Shown piece by piece: positions 8,263-16,429 of a stretch of DNA of 23,424 nucleotides. The first letter of the stretch is position 1. Every line of letters begins with the position of its first letter. The notes below the pieces were generated by a model, which was not told the DNA's origin, searched no databases, and saw only the letters and a program-made list of their open reading frames with translations. This DNA is from Bifidobacterium breve (GTDB lineage Bacteria > Actinomycetota > Actinomycetes > S36-B12): assembly GCA_945870085.1 (NCBI GenBank), contig CAMBQX010000005.1, positions 1 to 23,424 on the forward strand, read 5' to 3'. The position numbers and the translations under genes were made by a program.

Positions 8263-8269
8263 TCCCTTC
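8263..8269 (-). promoter_or_regulatory. Ribosome binding site fixing the rbpA start
   Basis: GAAGGGA on the minus strand, 6 nt before the GTG at 8256. It decides the short N terminus over the TTG-initiated extension and lies in the 22-bp gap after secG. Confidence 0.7.
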
Positions 8270-8278
8270 GAAGTTGCG

Positions 8279-8527
8279 TTAACTACCGGTACGAACAAGT
8301 AGCCCAACGGCGATTACGCTCGCCGCCCAGACTAGGCCTAAACCAACGGTCAATCGGTCTAGGTTGCGCTCAGCAACGCTAGACCCGCCAATTGACGAGC
8401 TAACGCCCCCGCCGAATAGATCCGAGAGCCCCCCGCCTTTGCCGCGGTGCAGCAAAATTAGGACGATCAGTAAAACGCTGGTGATCACCAAAATTACGGC
8501 TAGGGCAATAGTCAGGATGGCAACCAT
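8279..8527 (-). CDS. secG: Preprotein translocase subunit SecG
   Basis: SecG is the small accessory membrane subunit of the SecYEG channel. The 82-residue protein has two hydrophobic helices, roughly residues 3-26 and 59-77, around a glycine-rich loop. That loop includes HRGKGGGLSDLFGGGVSSS, the conserved SecG motif. Length and position after tpiA are typical of actinobacteria. It starts 21 bp after the tpiA stop without a Shine-Dalgarno sequence. A TATCCT box ending 6 nt before the ATG could give an additional leaderless transcript. The RbpA-family gene follows after 22 bp. Confidence 0.95.
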   Translation of the reverse strand: MVAILTIALAVILVITSVLLIVLILLHRGKGGGLSDLFGGGVSSSIGGSSVAERNLDRLTVGLGLVWAASVIAVGLLVRTGS

Positions 8528-8533
8528 GGCTTG

Positions 8534-8539
8534 AGGATA
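8534..8539 (-). promoter_or_regulatory. Candidate internal -10 box for secG
   Basis: TATCCT on the minus strand lies 6 nt before the secG ATG, in the 21-bp spacer after tpiA. There is no Shine-Dalgarno sequence at this ATG, which makes a leaderless internal transcript plausible. No -35 sequence is recognisable. Confidence 0.3.
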
Positions 8540-8548
8540 CGCGGTCGG

Positions 8549-9349
8549 TTAAGCAGCCGGTTCGGCTGGGTGCAGCCGATACCGAATGATGCCGACAAAG
8601 TCATCGGGGTCGATACTCGCCCCACCAACCAGGGCGCCGTCGACATCTGGGTGAGCCATGATCCCCACCACATTGCTCGATTTAATCGACCCGCCGTAGA
8701 GAACCCTCACTTCAGCGGCCGGTTGCTTACCCCACTGATCGGCAATCCGGGCCCTAATGGCCGCACAGACCTCCTGAGCGTCCTCCGGGGTGGCGATCTC
8801 CCCTGTGCCAATTGCCCAAACCGGTTCATAGGCGATCACGATGGAGGCGACCTGCACGGCGGTTAGCCCCGCCAAGGAACCGTCAAGTTGCTCAAGTACA
8901 TGGGGTACTGCACTACCGTTTTGCCGCACTTCGAGGTGCTCACCCACACAGACGATCGGAATGATTCCGCTACGCAGGGCGGCCTTCGCTTTGGCGTTAA
9001 CAATCTCATCGGTTTCACCGTGATATTGACGGCGCTCGCTATGGCCCACGACGGCGAATGAACAGCCCAGTTTCGCCAGCATTGCACCCGATATCTCACC
9101 GGTGAAGGCGCCTCCATCCTTAGCTGAAATATCCTGCGAACCGTACAAGAGGTCGTATTTATCGCCGTCAATTAGCGTCTGCACTGAACGAATATCAGTG
9201 AATGGTGGGAGCACAACGACATCAACCTCAGCGAAGTCCTGATCATTAAGGGCGTAGGCCAACTTCTGCACCAGGGCGATGGCTTCGAAGTGGTTCATAT
9301 TCATTTTCCAGTTGCCAGCCATCATTGGCTTGCGGTCTGCCACGATCAT
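8549..9349 (-). CDS. tpiA: Triosephosphate isomerase
   Basis: It interconverts dihydroxyacetone phosphate and glyceraldehyde 3-phosphate. The 266-residue TIM barrel has all catalytic residues: Lys15 in AGNWKMN, His103 in VVGHSERR and Glu175 in AYEPVWAIGTG, which also begins the flexible loop 6. The phosphate-binding segments YGGSIKSSN and GALVGGAS are present. The ATG at 9349 overlaps the pgk TGA (ATGA), which supports this start and translational coupling. It is the third gene of gap-pgk-tpiA, followed by secG. Confidence 0.98.
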   Translation of the reverse strand: MIVADRKPMMAGNWKMNMNHFEAIALVQKLAYALNDQDFAEVDVVVLPPFTDIRSVQTLIDGDKYDLLYGSQDISAKDGGAFTGEISGAMLAKLGCSFAVVGHSERRQYHGETDEIVNAKAKAALRSGIIPIVCVGEHLEVRQNGSAVPHVLEQLDGSLAGLTAVQVASIVIAYEPVWAIGTGEIATPEDAQEVCAAIRARIADQWGKQPAAEVRVLYGGSIKSSNVVGIMAHPDVDGALVGGASIDPDDFVGIIRYRLHPAEPAA

Positions 9350-10554
9350 TGCCCTTCGTCGAGAACGGTGATCCCAGGCAAGATTTTGCCCTCGAGAAAC
9401 TCCAAACTGGCACCACCACCGGTGCTGATGTGGCTAAATGCTGACTCATCAAGGCCAAGCATACGAATTGCCGCGGCCGAGTCGCCGCCACCTACGACGC
9501 TCATGCCCGGTGAAGACGCGATGGCCTCGGCCACCGCTTTGGTACCGGCCGCGAACGGAGCAAGTTCAAAAACCCCCATCGGTCCGTTCCAGACTACGGT
9601 GCCGGCATCGGCGATCTTTTCGGCGAACAGCGCCGCCGACTTTGGCCCGATATCCAGGCCTCGCCAGCCACTTGGTATCAACTCACTGGGAACGCATTCG
9701 ACTTTTGCATCAGCACTGAAAGTATCCGCTATCACCACATCAATCGGTAGCAGCAACTCAACTCCTGAAACCTTAGCCTGCGCGATAAAGCCTTTGACAA
9801 TTTCGACCTGATCTGACTCCAGCAGTGAATCCCCGACCTCGTAGCCCAAGGCGGCCAAGAACGTGAAAGCCATTCCGCCGCCAATAAGTAGTCGATCAAC
9901 GCGCGAAATTAAGTTGCCGATAACGGCGAGCTTGTCACTGACTTTTGAGCCGCCTAGAACAACTACATATGGTCGAACCGGGCTAGCCAACAAGGTGCGG
10001 AAAACCTGCGTCTCCGAAACCACCAAACGCCCACCGGCACATGGCAGCAGTCGGGCGATATCGGTGACCGAAGCCTGTTCGCGATGCACCACTCCAAAGC
10101 CATCTGAGATATAAATATCACCAAGTGCGGCGAGCTCGCGAGCAAGCTCTTGCCGTTCAGCGACATTCTTGCTCGTTTCACGCGCATCAAACCGAATGTT
10201 CTCCAAAATCACCACGGCACCAGGGTTCATCGACGCGATGAGCAATTTGACGGTGGGGCCGGTGATATCGGTACCGAGTGGGACCTTGCAGCCAAGTAGT
10301 TCACCTAGCCGGGTCGCCACCGGCGCGAGGCTAAGTTCGGACTGGGCCACCCCTTTGGGACGTCCAAGATGCGCAATTACGACCACCTTGGCGCCGGCCG
10401 CTTGAAGCTCACCAATTGTTGGCAAACTGGCACGGATTCGTCCGTCATCGGTGATTAGCCGTTCGCCAGTTTCTCCTGTAGCGAGCGGAACATTTAAGTC
10501 TGACCGGACAAGAACTACTTTCCCTGCGACATCTAGGTCGTCGAGGGTGCGCAT
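9346..10554 (-). CDS. pgk: Phosphoglycerate kinase
   Basis: It transfers the acyl phosphate of 1,3-bisphosphoglycerate to ADP. From the ATG at 10554 the protein has 402 residues, the family norm. Motifs in order are VLVRSDLNVPL (13-23) with the substrate-binding arginine, HLGRPKG, the actinobacterial form DGFGVVHREQAS of the hinge-side substrate loop, GGSKVSDKLAVI, the ATP-binding GGGMAFTFL, WNGPMGVFE, GGGDSAAA and the C-terminal STGGGASLEFLEGK. An in-frame upstream extension would run into gap and has no homologous look. The start is 10 nt after the gap stop. Confidence 0.98.
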   Translation of the reverse strand: MRTLDDLDVAGKVVLVRSDLNVPLATGETGERLITDDGRIRASLPTIGELQAAGAKVVVIAHLGRPKGVAQSELSLAPVATRLGELLGCKVPLGTDITGPTVKLLIASMNPGAVVILENIRFDARETSKNVAERQELARELAALGDIYISDGFGVVHREQASVTDIARLLPCAGGRLVVSETQVFRTLLASPVRPYVVVLGGSKVSDKLAVIGNLISRVDRLLIGGGMAFTFLAALGYEVGDSLLESDQVEIVKGFIAQAKVSGVELLLPIDVVIADTFSADAKVECVPSELIPSGWRGLDIGPKSAALFAEKIADAGTVVWNGPMGVFELAPFAAGTKAVAEAIASSPGMSVVGGGDSAAAIRMLGLDESAFSHISTGGGASLEFLEGKILPGITVLDEGQ

Positions 10555-10564
10555 ATCTAATCGC

Positions 10565-11569
10565 CTAGAGGGAGGAGCCGACGAACGCGGTGAGGTCGAC
10601 CAAGCGATTGCTGTAGCCCCACTCATTATCGTACCAGCCGACAACCTTGGCCAAGTTGCCATTGACATGTGTCAAACCTGAATCAAAAATACAAGAGGCT
10701 GGGTCTGTGACAATATCGCTCGACACTATTGGATCCTCGGTATAGACCAAGATGCCTTTGAGTGGGCCAGCTGCAGCTGCCTTAATGGCACCGTTGATCT
10801 CGTCCTTCGTGGCCGCAGTCTTCAATTCAACGGTCAAGTCGGTTGCGGAGCCCGTTGGTACCGGCACCCGCATTGCATACCCGTCGAGCCGGCCCTTCAA
10901 CTGTGGCAGCACCAAACTGATTGCTTTGGCCGCCCCGGTACTCGTTGGGATCATGTTGATCGCCGCCGCGCGCGCACGACGAAGATCGCTGTGCGGGTAG
11001 TCGAGAATGCTTTGGTCATTGGTATACGCGTGAATCGTTGTCATCAAGCCGCGCTCAATTCCGAATGAGTCATCAAGAACTTTCGCCATCGGAGCTAGGC
11101 AATTGGTTGTGCACGAGGCATTCGAAATGATGTTGTCGGTAGCCGGGTTGTATTTGTCTTCGTTAACACCCATCACAATCGTGATGTCCTCGCCCTTGGC
11201 CGGAGCGCTGATGATTACCTTCTTGGCCCCGGCGGCAAGGTGCTTACCGGCACCCGACGCATCGGTGAAGAACCCGGTTGACTCAATGACGATATCCGCG
11301 CCAACCTTGGCCCACGGTAATGCGGCGGGGTCGCGCTCAGCAAAGACTGGGATGGTTATGCCATCGACGATGATGGCGCCGTCAACCGCTTGAACTTCCA
11401 CGCCAATTCGCCCCAAGATGCTGTCGTACTTCAATAGGTGGGCAAGGGTCTTGGTGTCGGTCAAGTCATTGATGCCGACTATTTGAATATCGGCGCCGCT
11501 AGCGCGCATTGCTCGATAAAAGTTTCTGCCAATACGCCCGAACCCGTTTATGCCAACCTTGATGGTCAC
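10565..11569 (-). CDS. gap: Glyceraldehyde-3-phosphate dehydrogenase, type I
   Basis: It oxidises and phosphorylates glyceraldehyde 3-phosphate with NAD+. The 334-residue protein begins with the Rossmann motif INGFGRIGRN. It has the catalytic Cys153 in SNASCTTNC and His180 in TTIHAYTNDQ, and ends with WYDNEWGYSNRLVDL. The VGINDLTD segment fits an NAD-preferring enzyme, although cofactor choice is inferred. The GTG start at 11569 has a strong GAGGAG site 5 nt upstream. A 68-bp gap separates it from whiA, the widest spacing in this minus-strand run, so an internal promoter for gap-pgk-tpiA is likely. Confidence 0.98.
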   Translation of the reverse strand: MTIKVGINGFGRIGRNFYRAMRASGADIQIVGINDLTDTKTLAHLLKYDSILGRIGVEVQAVDGAIIVDGITIPVFAERDPAALPWAKVGADIVIESTGFFTDASGAGKHLAAGAKKVIISAPAKGEDITIVMGVNEDKYNPATDNIISNASCTTNCLAPMAKVLDDSFGIERGLMTTIHAYTNDQSILDYPHSDLRRARAAAINMIPTSTGAAKAISLVLPQLKGRLDGYAMRVPVPTGSATDLTVELKTAATKDEINGAIKAAAAGPLKGILVYTEDPIVSSDIVTDPASCIFDSGLTHVNGNLAKVVGWYDNEWGYSNRLVDLTAFVGSSL

Positions 11570-11574
11570 TAGAA

Positions 11575-11580
11575 CTCCTC
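11575..11580 (-). promoter_or_regulatory. Strong ribosome binding site of gap
   Basis: GAGGAG on the minus strand, 5 nt before the GTG start codon at 11569. It is one of the best Shine-Dalgarno matches in the window and confirms the non-ATG start. Confidence 0.75.
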
Positions 11581-11608
11581 GGTCGATGAACTTTGGGACA
11601 GAAACCTT

Positions 11609-11614
11609 AATGTA
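11609..11614 (-). promoter_or_regulatory. Candidate -10 box upstream of gap
   Basis: TACATT on the minus strand, 39 nt before the GTG, in the 68-bp whiA-gap spacer. It would give a leader of about 30 nt containing the GAGGAG site. The -35 region is not recognisable, so this is weak evidence for a separate gap promoter. Confidence 0.25.
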
Positions 11615-11637
11615 AGCGAAACGAATGCTACCGGCCG

Positions 11638-12618
11638 TTAAGAGTCTTCATCATCGGGGCCGAGTGCCGATTCGGTGTCCGGAATCCCTAGATCACTCGC
11701 CCGCTTATCGGCTAGCGCCAAGAGCCGGCGAATGCGACCAGCGATGGCGTCCTTGGTCATCGGCGGGTTGGCCAAGGCTCCTAGCTCTTCCAAACTGGCC
11801 TGCTGGTGTTCAAGGCGCAAACGCCCGGCGACGGCCAAATGATCAGGGACCTCATCACCGAGAATTTCAAGAGCTCGCTGCACTCGAGCTCCGGCTGCGA
11901 CCGCGGCACGAGCTGAACGTCGGAGGTTGGCATCATCGAAATTAGCCAGCCTGTTTGCGGTGGCCCGCACTTCACGGCGCATGCGCCGTTCTTCCCATGC
12001 CATCATTGATTCATGGGCACCAAGGCGGGTGAGCATCGCCCCGATTGCATCGCCATCGCGGATCACCACGCGGTCAACCCCGCGCACCTCGCGCGATTTG
12101 GCCGGTATCCCAAGCCTTCTGGCCGCACCCACCAATGCCAATGCCGCCTCCGGGCCCGGGCAGGTAATTTCAAGTGACGAAGACCGGCCCGGTTCGGTTA
12201 AAGAACCGTGCGCCAAGAATGCCCCTCGCCAAGCAGCCTCGCACTCGCCTACCCCACCGGACACGATGACCGGCGGTAGCCCTCGTACTGGGCGACCGCT
12301 GGCATCAACGATGCCGGTTTGCCGCGCAAGTGCCTCGCCGCCTTCAACCACCCGAACTAAATAGCGCGAGGTTTTGCGCAAACCACTTGGTTGCACGACG
12401 ACGATTTCACTCTCGTGGCCGTAGATATCGAAAAGATCCTTCTTAAGGCGTCGAGCGGTTGCTCCGGTGTCAAGATCGGCTTCGATGACAATATGGCCCG
12501 CAACTAAGTGCAAGCCTCCGGCGAATCGCAAGATTGTCGCAACCTCGGCTTTGCGGCAACTTGCCTTGTTGATCACAACCCGGCTGAGTTCATCCTTTAC
12601 CGCCGCAGTCATTGCCAT
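11638..12618 (-). CDS. whiA: WhiA family DNA-binding regulator
   Basis: WhiA pairs a degenerate LAGLIDADG homing-endonuclease-like domain with a C-terminal helix-turn-helix. In Streptomyces it acts with WhiB on sporulation and cell-division genes; in Bacillus it affects chromosome segregation and division. From the ATG at 12618 there are 326 residues. The N terminus MAMTAAVKDELSR and LRFAGGLHLV are family signatures, as is AAWRGAFLAHGSLTEPG in the second half of the LAGLIDADG-like domain. The HTH lies near ASLEELGALANPPMTKDAIAGRIRRL. The frame extends 46 residues upstream into yvcK but that part does not look like WhiA. In a non-sporulating lineage a cell-division role is the likelier inference. 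Confidence 0.96.
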   Translation of the reverse strand: MAMTAAVKDELSRVVINKASCRKAEVATILRFAGGLHLVAGHIVIEADLDTGATARRLKKDLFDIYGHESEIVVVQPSGLRKTSRYLVRVVEGGEALARQTGIVDASGRPVRGLPPVIVSGGVGECEAAWRGAFLAHGSLTEPGRSSSLEITCPGPEAALALVGAARRLGIPAKSREVRGVDRVVIRDGDAIGAMLTRLGAHESMMAWEERRMRREVRATANRLANFDDANLRRSARAAVAAGARVQRALEILGDEVPDHLAVAGRLRLEHQQASLEELGALANPPMTKDAIAGRIRRLLALADKRASDLGIPDTESALGPDDEDS

Positions 12619-12673
12619 AGCGGGTATCTTGCCATGTATCGCAAGGACCGTTGGTCGGTACCGACTTTCGCCT

Positions 12674-13648
12674 TCAAAGCACAGATCCGATAGCCACCGC
12701 GAGGCGGTCAGGATCATGCTCACCGAGGCGGGTACCGCGTGGGTAGGCAAGGGCATTTAATACCAGCTCAGCGCCAAAGTGTTCGCAACTTCTGGCGAGG
12801 GCACCTAGGTCGTCGACGTGGCCCGGATCTGCGATTACCACATCAATGGGTAAAGCCGGCACCAGGTCGGCGAGAACCACCAGATGACGCGCCACCGAGA
12901 GTCCCGACATTTCGGTGTCACTATTTGGATCCAGATTGAGCACGAGGATTCTCTTAGCAGCACTCTCTGTTATCGCACGCGCCAAATCTGGAAGCAATAG
13001 ATTTGGCATTACCGAGGTGTACCAAGATCCCGGCCCCATCACAATGACATCAGCGCGCGCTACCGCTTCAATGGCCTCCGCACAAACAGGAGCATCCGCC
13101 GGCTCTATCCGAATACCCACGATGGTGCCCGGTGTGGTCGCGACCGCCACCTGACCTCGCACAATTGCAGTATGTCTTGGATTTATCGGATCCAGCCCTT
13201 GCACATCAGCAATGATTTGCAGGGGCGCAGTACTGCAGGGCAAGACTCGACCCTGTGCCTCAAGTAGGGCGCCAACCCAGTCCAATCCAATAACCAGATC
13301 ATTGGTTTGTTCCCAAAGTGCGCAAATCAGCAAATTGCCAATGGAGTGGCCGCTCAAATCGCCTTCTCCACCGAATCGGTGCTGCACCACCTGGCTCCAT
13401 GTGCGGCCCCAAGTGTCGTCACCACATAGGGCAGCAAGGGCCATCCGCAAATCCCCCGGGGGTAGCACGCCGAATTCCTCGCGTAAACGGCCGCTGGAGC
13501 CACCGTCATCCGCCACACCGACTACGGCCGTGATTTGATCAGTGACTCGGCGCAGGGCTCTTAAGGTGACGGCCAACCCGTGGCCACCGCCTAGGGCGAC
13601 AACGCGTGGACCGGCCCCCTTAAACTCCAAGGCACCTCGCTTACTCAC
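12674..13648 (-). CDS. yvcK: UDP-N-acetylglucosamine-binding protein YvcK (CofD-like family)
   Basis: YvcK/CuvA proteins are CofD-like, bind UDP-GlcNAc and affect cell-wall precursor supply and growth on gluconeogenic carbon sources. The 324-residue protein shows the nucleotide-binding VVALGGGHGLAVTLRAL (17-33), VADDGGSSGRLREE, PPGDLRMAL, HSIGNLLICAL and VMGPGSWYTSVMPNLL. The GTG at 13648 overlaps the rapZ TGA (GTGA), which supports the start. It sits between rapZ and whiA, the conserved order in many Gram-positive bacteria. The older label gluconeogenesis factor is supported mainly by Bacillus phenotypes. Confidence 0.95.
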   Translation of the reverse strand: MSKRGALEFKGAGPRVVALGGGHGLAVTLRALRRVTDQITAVVGVADDGGSSGRLREEFGVLPPGDLRMALAALCGDDTWGRTWSQVVQHRFGGEGDLSGHSIGNLLICALWEQTNDLVIGLDWVGALLEAQGRVLPCSTAPLQIIADVQGLDPINPRHTAIVRGQVAVATTPGTIVGIRIEPADAPVCAEAIEAVARADVIVMGPGSWYTSVMPNLLLPDLARAITESAAKRILVLNLDPNSDTEMSGLSVARHLVVLADLVPALPIDVVIADPGHVDDLGALARSCEHFGAELVLNALAYPRGTRLGEHDPDRLAVAIGSVL

Positions 13649-14520
13649 TCGCGACCTAGGTCTCGGTGCACCACCAGAGTTTCAATCCCATCAGTACGCA
13701 ATCGGGTGGCCAACTCTTCGGACATCGCGACACTTCGATGCTTTCCCCCGGTGCATCCGACAGCGATGGTCGCATAGCGCTTGCCCTCTTCAACGTATCC
13801 GGGGGCGATAACCCCAACTAGCCGCGTATATAGCTCCAAAAAAGTCTGCGCAGCCGGCTGCCCTAACACCGTCCTGGAAACCGGTTCGTCAAGTCCATTA
13901 AGGGGCCTCAACTCGGCCGTCCAGTGTGGGTTGGGCAAAAATCGCACATCAGCAACTAAATCTGCATCCACCGGGATGCCATACTTAAACCCGAATGACA
14001 TGACTGTGGCGCGCAGAGCCATTACATCCTCATGCCCGAATGCAGCTTCAATCTTGCGGCGCAAATCATGAACATTTAGCGCGGTGGTATCGATTACCAC
14101 GTCAGCGATTGCCCGCATATCTCCGAGTGCAATGCGCTCAGCGGTCAAGCCGTCGGTAATTCGCAAGCTGCCTTGCAGTGGGTGCGGACGCCTAGAACTT
14201 TCGAAGCGACGAACTAGTGACTCATCGGATGACTCAAGAAAAAGCGTACGAACCGGAATCCCTTCCCGACCTAGTGACTCAAGGGTACGGTTGAGATCGC
14301 GGAAGAAGGATTTACCGCGCACATCTACGACAACTGCGATCCGCGAAATATCTTCACTCCCGCGGGCTAACTCAACAGCTTGCTGCAACATGGACGGAGG
14401 TAGGTTGTCGATCACAAACCAACCAATATCTTCAAGCACATGTGCTGCCGTAGACCTTCCGGCACCAGACATCCCGGTAACCAGAACTACATCGAAGCTG
14501 CCTGAGTCAGCACTAACCAT
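13645..14520 (-). CDS. rapZ: RNase adapter / nucleotide-binding protein RapZ (YvcJ family)
   Basis: RapZ-family proteins bind nucleotides. In E. coli RapZ controls glucosamine-6-phosphate synthase through small RNAs; in actinobacteria the partner is unknown. The 291-residue protein has a P-loop-like GMSGAGRS (16-23), where Arg replaces the usual Walker A Lys, then WFVIDNLPPSML. A Walker B-like VVVDVRG and the C-terminal IAVGCTGGKHRSVAMSEELATRL, also a family mark, follow. It overlaps the uvrC stop by 8 nt. A purine-rich AAGGAGG lies about 14 nt before the ATG, inside the uvrC end. Confidence 0.94.
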   Translation of the reverse strand: MVSADSGSFDVVLVTGMSGAGRSTAAHVLEDIGWFVIDNLPPSMLQQAVELARGSEDISRIAVVVDVRGKSFFRDLNRTLESLGREGIPVRTLFLESSDESLVRRFESSRRPHPLQGSLRITDGLTAERIALGDMRAIADVVIDTTALNVHDLRRKIEAAFGHEDVMALRATVMSFGFKYGIPVDADLVADVRFLPNPHWTAELRPLNGLDEPVSRTVLGQPAAQTFLELYTRLVGVIAPGYVEEGKRYATIAVGCTGGKHRSVAMSEELATRLRTDGIETLVVHRDLGRE

Positions 14521-16402
14521 CCGTGTTCACGTCCCCTCCTTGAGTATCAAGTTGCGTCTGATCATTTAGCGCTGCCGCAATTGTCGCAGCAAGTACCGGG
14601 CCGATCCCAGCAACCGTACTCAATTCAGGCACAGATGCTGCGCGTAGCGCACGCACGCTCCCAAAATGTCGTAGCAACGCCTTAGCCCGGACAGGACCAA
14701 GCCCCGCAATATCGTCAAGGGCACTGGCTGTCGAACGCTTACCTCGGCGCTTTCGATGCAGACCGATCGCCGTGCGGTGTGCCTCATCGCGCACTCGCTG
14801 AAGTAGGTACAAGGCCTCACTGGTTCTCGGCAAGATAACCGGATCAGGATCATCAGGGAGCCACACCTCTTCGAGGCGTTTGGCCAAGCCGATTACTGGC
14901 ACATCGGTTATTCCAGCCGCCATCAACGCATCCTGAGCCGCCCGAACCTGTGGTTGACCGCCATCGATCACTAATAGCCCCGGCGGGTAGGCGAAAAGGC
15001 GCCTTTGCTCGTCGGCTGGTGCATCCACGATTTCATCATCACGTGACTTAAATCGCCGGGCCACCACCTCTGCCACCGCACCGGTGTCATCTGCAGTGAC
15101 CGTCTTAATGATGAAGCTTCGGTAGTCACGTTTCTTCGGCAAGGCGTCCTCGAAAACCACCAAAGACGCAACGGTGTCTTGGCCCTGCAAGGTCGAGATA
15201 TCAATGCATTCGATCCGCAAGGGTGCGTCGGCCAAGCCCAGCGCCTCCTTCAACTCCTGCAGGGCCTTGCTCCGCGCAGAAATATCCGAGGATCTCCGCA
15301 ACTTATGTAGCGTCAACGTGTGTTGCGCATTAGCTGCAGCCGTCTCCATTAATGCTCGCTTATCGCCGCGCTGTGGTACGCGTACCGATACTGCTGAACC
15401 GCGCTTTTGCGTGAGCCATGCTTCCCACACGCTATTGGACTCCAAGGCTACAGAAATCAACACTTCACGGGGAATATCGATTTCGTCATCGTAGATTCGT
15501 TGCAGCACTCTCCCCAGATAGCCGCTGCTAGTGATCTCCTCAGACTTCTCAAGAATGAAGCCACGCTCACCACGAATCCGGCCGTCGCGCACATGGAAGA
15601 TTTGAACTCCGGCTTCAAGTGTGTCTTCGACCATTGCCACTACATCTGCATCAGTGCCATCCGCGAAGACAACGGCATTGCGCTCCATGACTGCACGAAG
15701 TGCTCCAACTCTATCTCGCAAGCGGCCGGCTTCCTCATAACTTTGTGACTTCGAGGCGGCCAGCATTGAACGCTCAAGGTCTCTGATAAACGACTCACCC
15801 TGACCTGCCATAAATGAGCAGAAGTCATTAACCAGCACTCGATAATCCGCGGGGCTAATTCGATCTACGCATGGAGCACTGCACTTGCCGATGTATCCGA
15901 GTAGGCATGGGCGCCCTACCTGCTTGGCCCTCCGATAGACCCCGTCACGGCAGGATCGAATGGGGAATACTTTCAATACCTGATCAAGGGTGTCGCGGAT
16001 CGCCCAAGCGTGGGCGTAAGGGCCGAAGTACCTCGTACCTTTTCGCTTGGCCTCCCGCACTACAGAAACCCGCGGGTACTCCTCACCAACGGTCACCGCA
16101 AGATATGGGTAGGTCTTGTCATCACGAAATTTCACATTGAAGCGCGGGTCGAACTCCTTAATCCAGGCAAACTCAAGAGTCAGTGCCTCAACCTCGGTAC
16201 CAACCACCACCCAGTCAACGCTCATTGCACTTTCCACCAGTGACCGTGTTCTGGAGTGTAGCGTCTCCGGATCAGCGAAATAACTACCCAACCGCGACCG
16301 CAAGTTCGTGGCTTTACCAACGTAAATGACGCGCCCATGCACATCACGAAAACGATAAACCCCAGGGACAGTGGGGATATCTCGCGGGCGTGGCGGGGTC
16401 AC
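14513..16402 (-). CDS. uvrC: Excinuclease ABC subunit C
   Basis: UvrC makes the 3' and 5' incisions in nucleotide excision repair after UvrB loading. The 629-residue protein has an N-terminal GIY-YIG nuclease (GVY 14-16, IYVGKATNLRSRL 26-38). A four-cysteine set at 151, 166, 174 and 178 matches the spacing reported for the UvrC Fe-S cluster. A UVR domain near 206-241 binds UvrB. The RNase H-like nuclease has Asp401 (IDISTLQG), Asp480 (VIDGGQPQ) and His542 (DEAHR). Paired helix-hairpin-helix motifs lie near 560-612. The GTG at 16402 is the first possible start after an in-frame stop, 27 nt after the Rieske gene. A TAACGT box 8 nt upstream might allow an internal leaderless start. Confidence 0.97.
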   Translation of the reverse strand: MTPPRPRDIPTVPGVYRFRDVHGRVIYVGKATNLRSRLGSYFADPETLHSRTRSLVESAMSVDWVVVGTEVEALTLEFAWIKEFDPRFNVKFRDDKTYPYLAVTVGEEYPRVSVVREAKRKGTRYFGPYAHAWAIRDTLDQVLKVFPIRSCRDGVYRRAKQVGRPCLLGYIGKCSAPCVDRISPADYRVLVNDFCSFMAGQGESFIRDLERSMLAASKSQSYEEAGRLRDRVGALRAVMERNAVVFADGTDADVVAMVEDTLEAGVQIFHVRDGRIRGERGFILEKSEEITSSGYLGRVLQRIYDDEIDIPREVLISVALESNSVWEAWLTQKRGSAVSVRVPQRGDKRALMETAAANAQHTLTLHKLRRSSDISARSKALQELKEALGLADAPLRIECIDISTLQGQDTVASLVVFEDALPKKRDYRSFIIKTVTADDTGAVAEVVARRFKSRDDEIVDAPADEQRRLFAYPPGLLVIDGGQPQVRAAQDALMAAGITDVPVIGLAKRLEEVWLPDDPDPVILPRTSEALYLLQRVRDEAHRTAIGLHRKRRGKRSTASALDDIAGLGPVRAKALLRHFGSVRALRAASVPELSTVAGIGPVLAATIAAALNDQTQLDTQGGDVNTDG

Positions 16403-16429
16403 AAGGCTTGACGTTAGCCCAAGGACAAA

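Noticed and set aside
8257..8307. TTG-initiated extension of the RbpA-family protein
   Set aside because: It overlaps the end of secG, and the GTG at 8256 has a proper ribosome binding site and gives an N terminus typical of the family.
9290..9811. 173-codon open frame on + opposite tpiA and pgk
   Set aside because: It spans two well-defined antisense genes and shows no domain; coding bias of the opposite strand explains the openness.
10555..10668. In-frame 38-residue N-terminal extension of pgk into gap
   Set aside because: It lies on the gap coding strand in another frame and is unlike phosphoglycerate kinase; the ATG at 10554 gives the normal N terminus.
12619..12756. In-frame 46-residue N-terminal extension of whiA
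   Set aside because: It overlaps yvcK coding sequence, does not resemble WhiA, and the family N terminus MAMTAAVKDELSR begins exactly at 12618.
14084..14569. 161-codon open frame on + opposite rapZ and uvrC
   Set aside because: Low-complexity Ser/Arg-rich translation, with no homology seen and full overlap with conserved genes.
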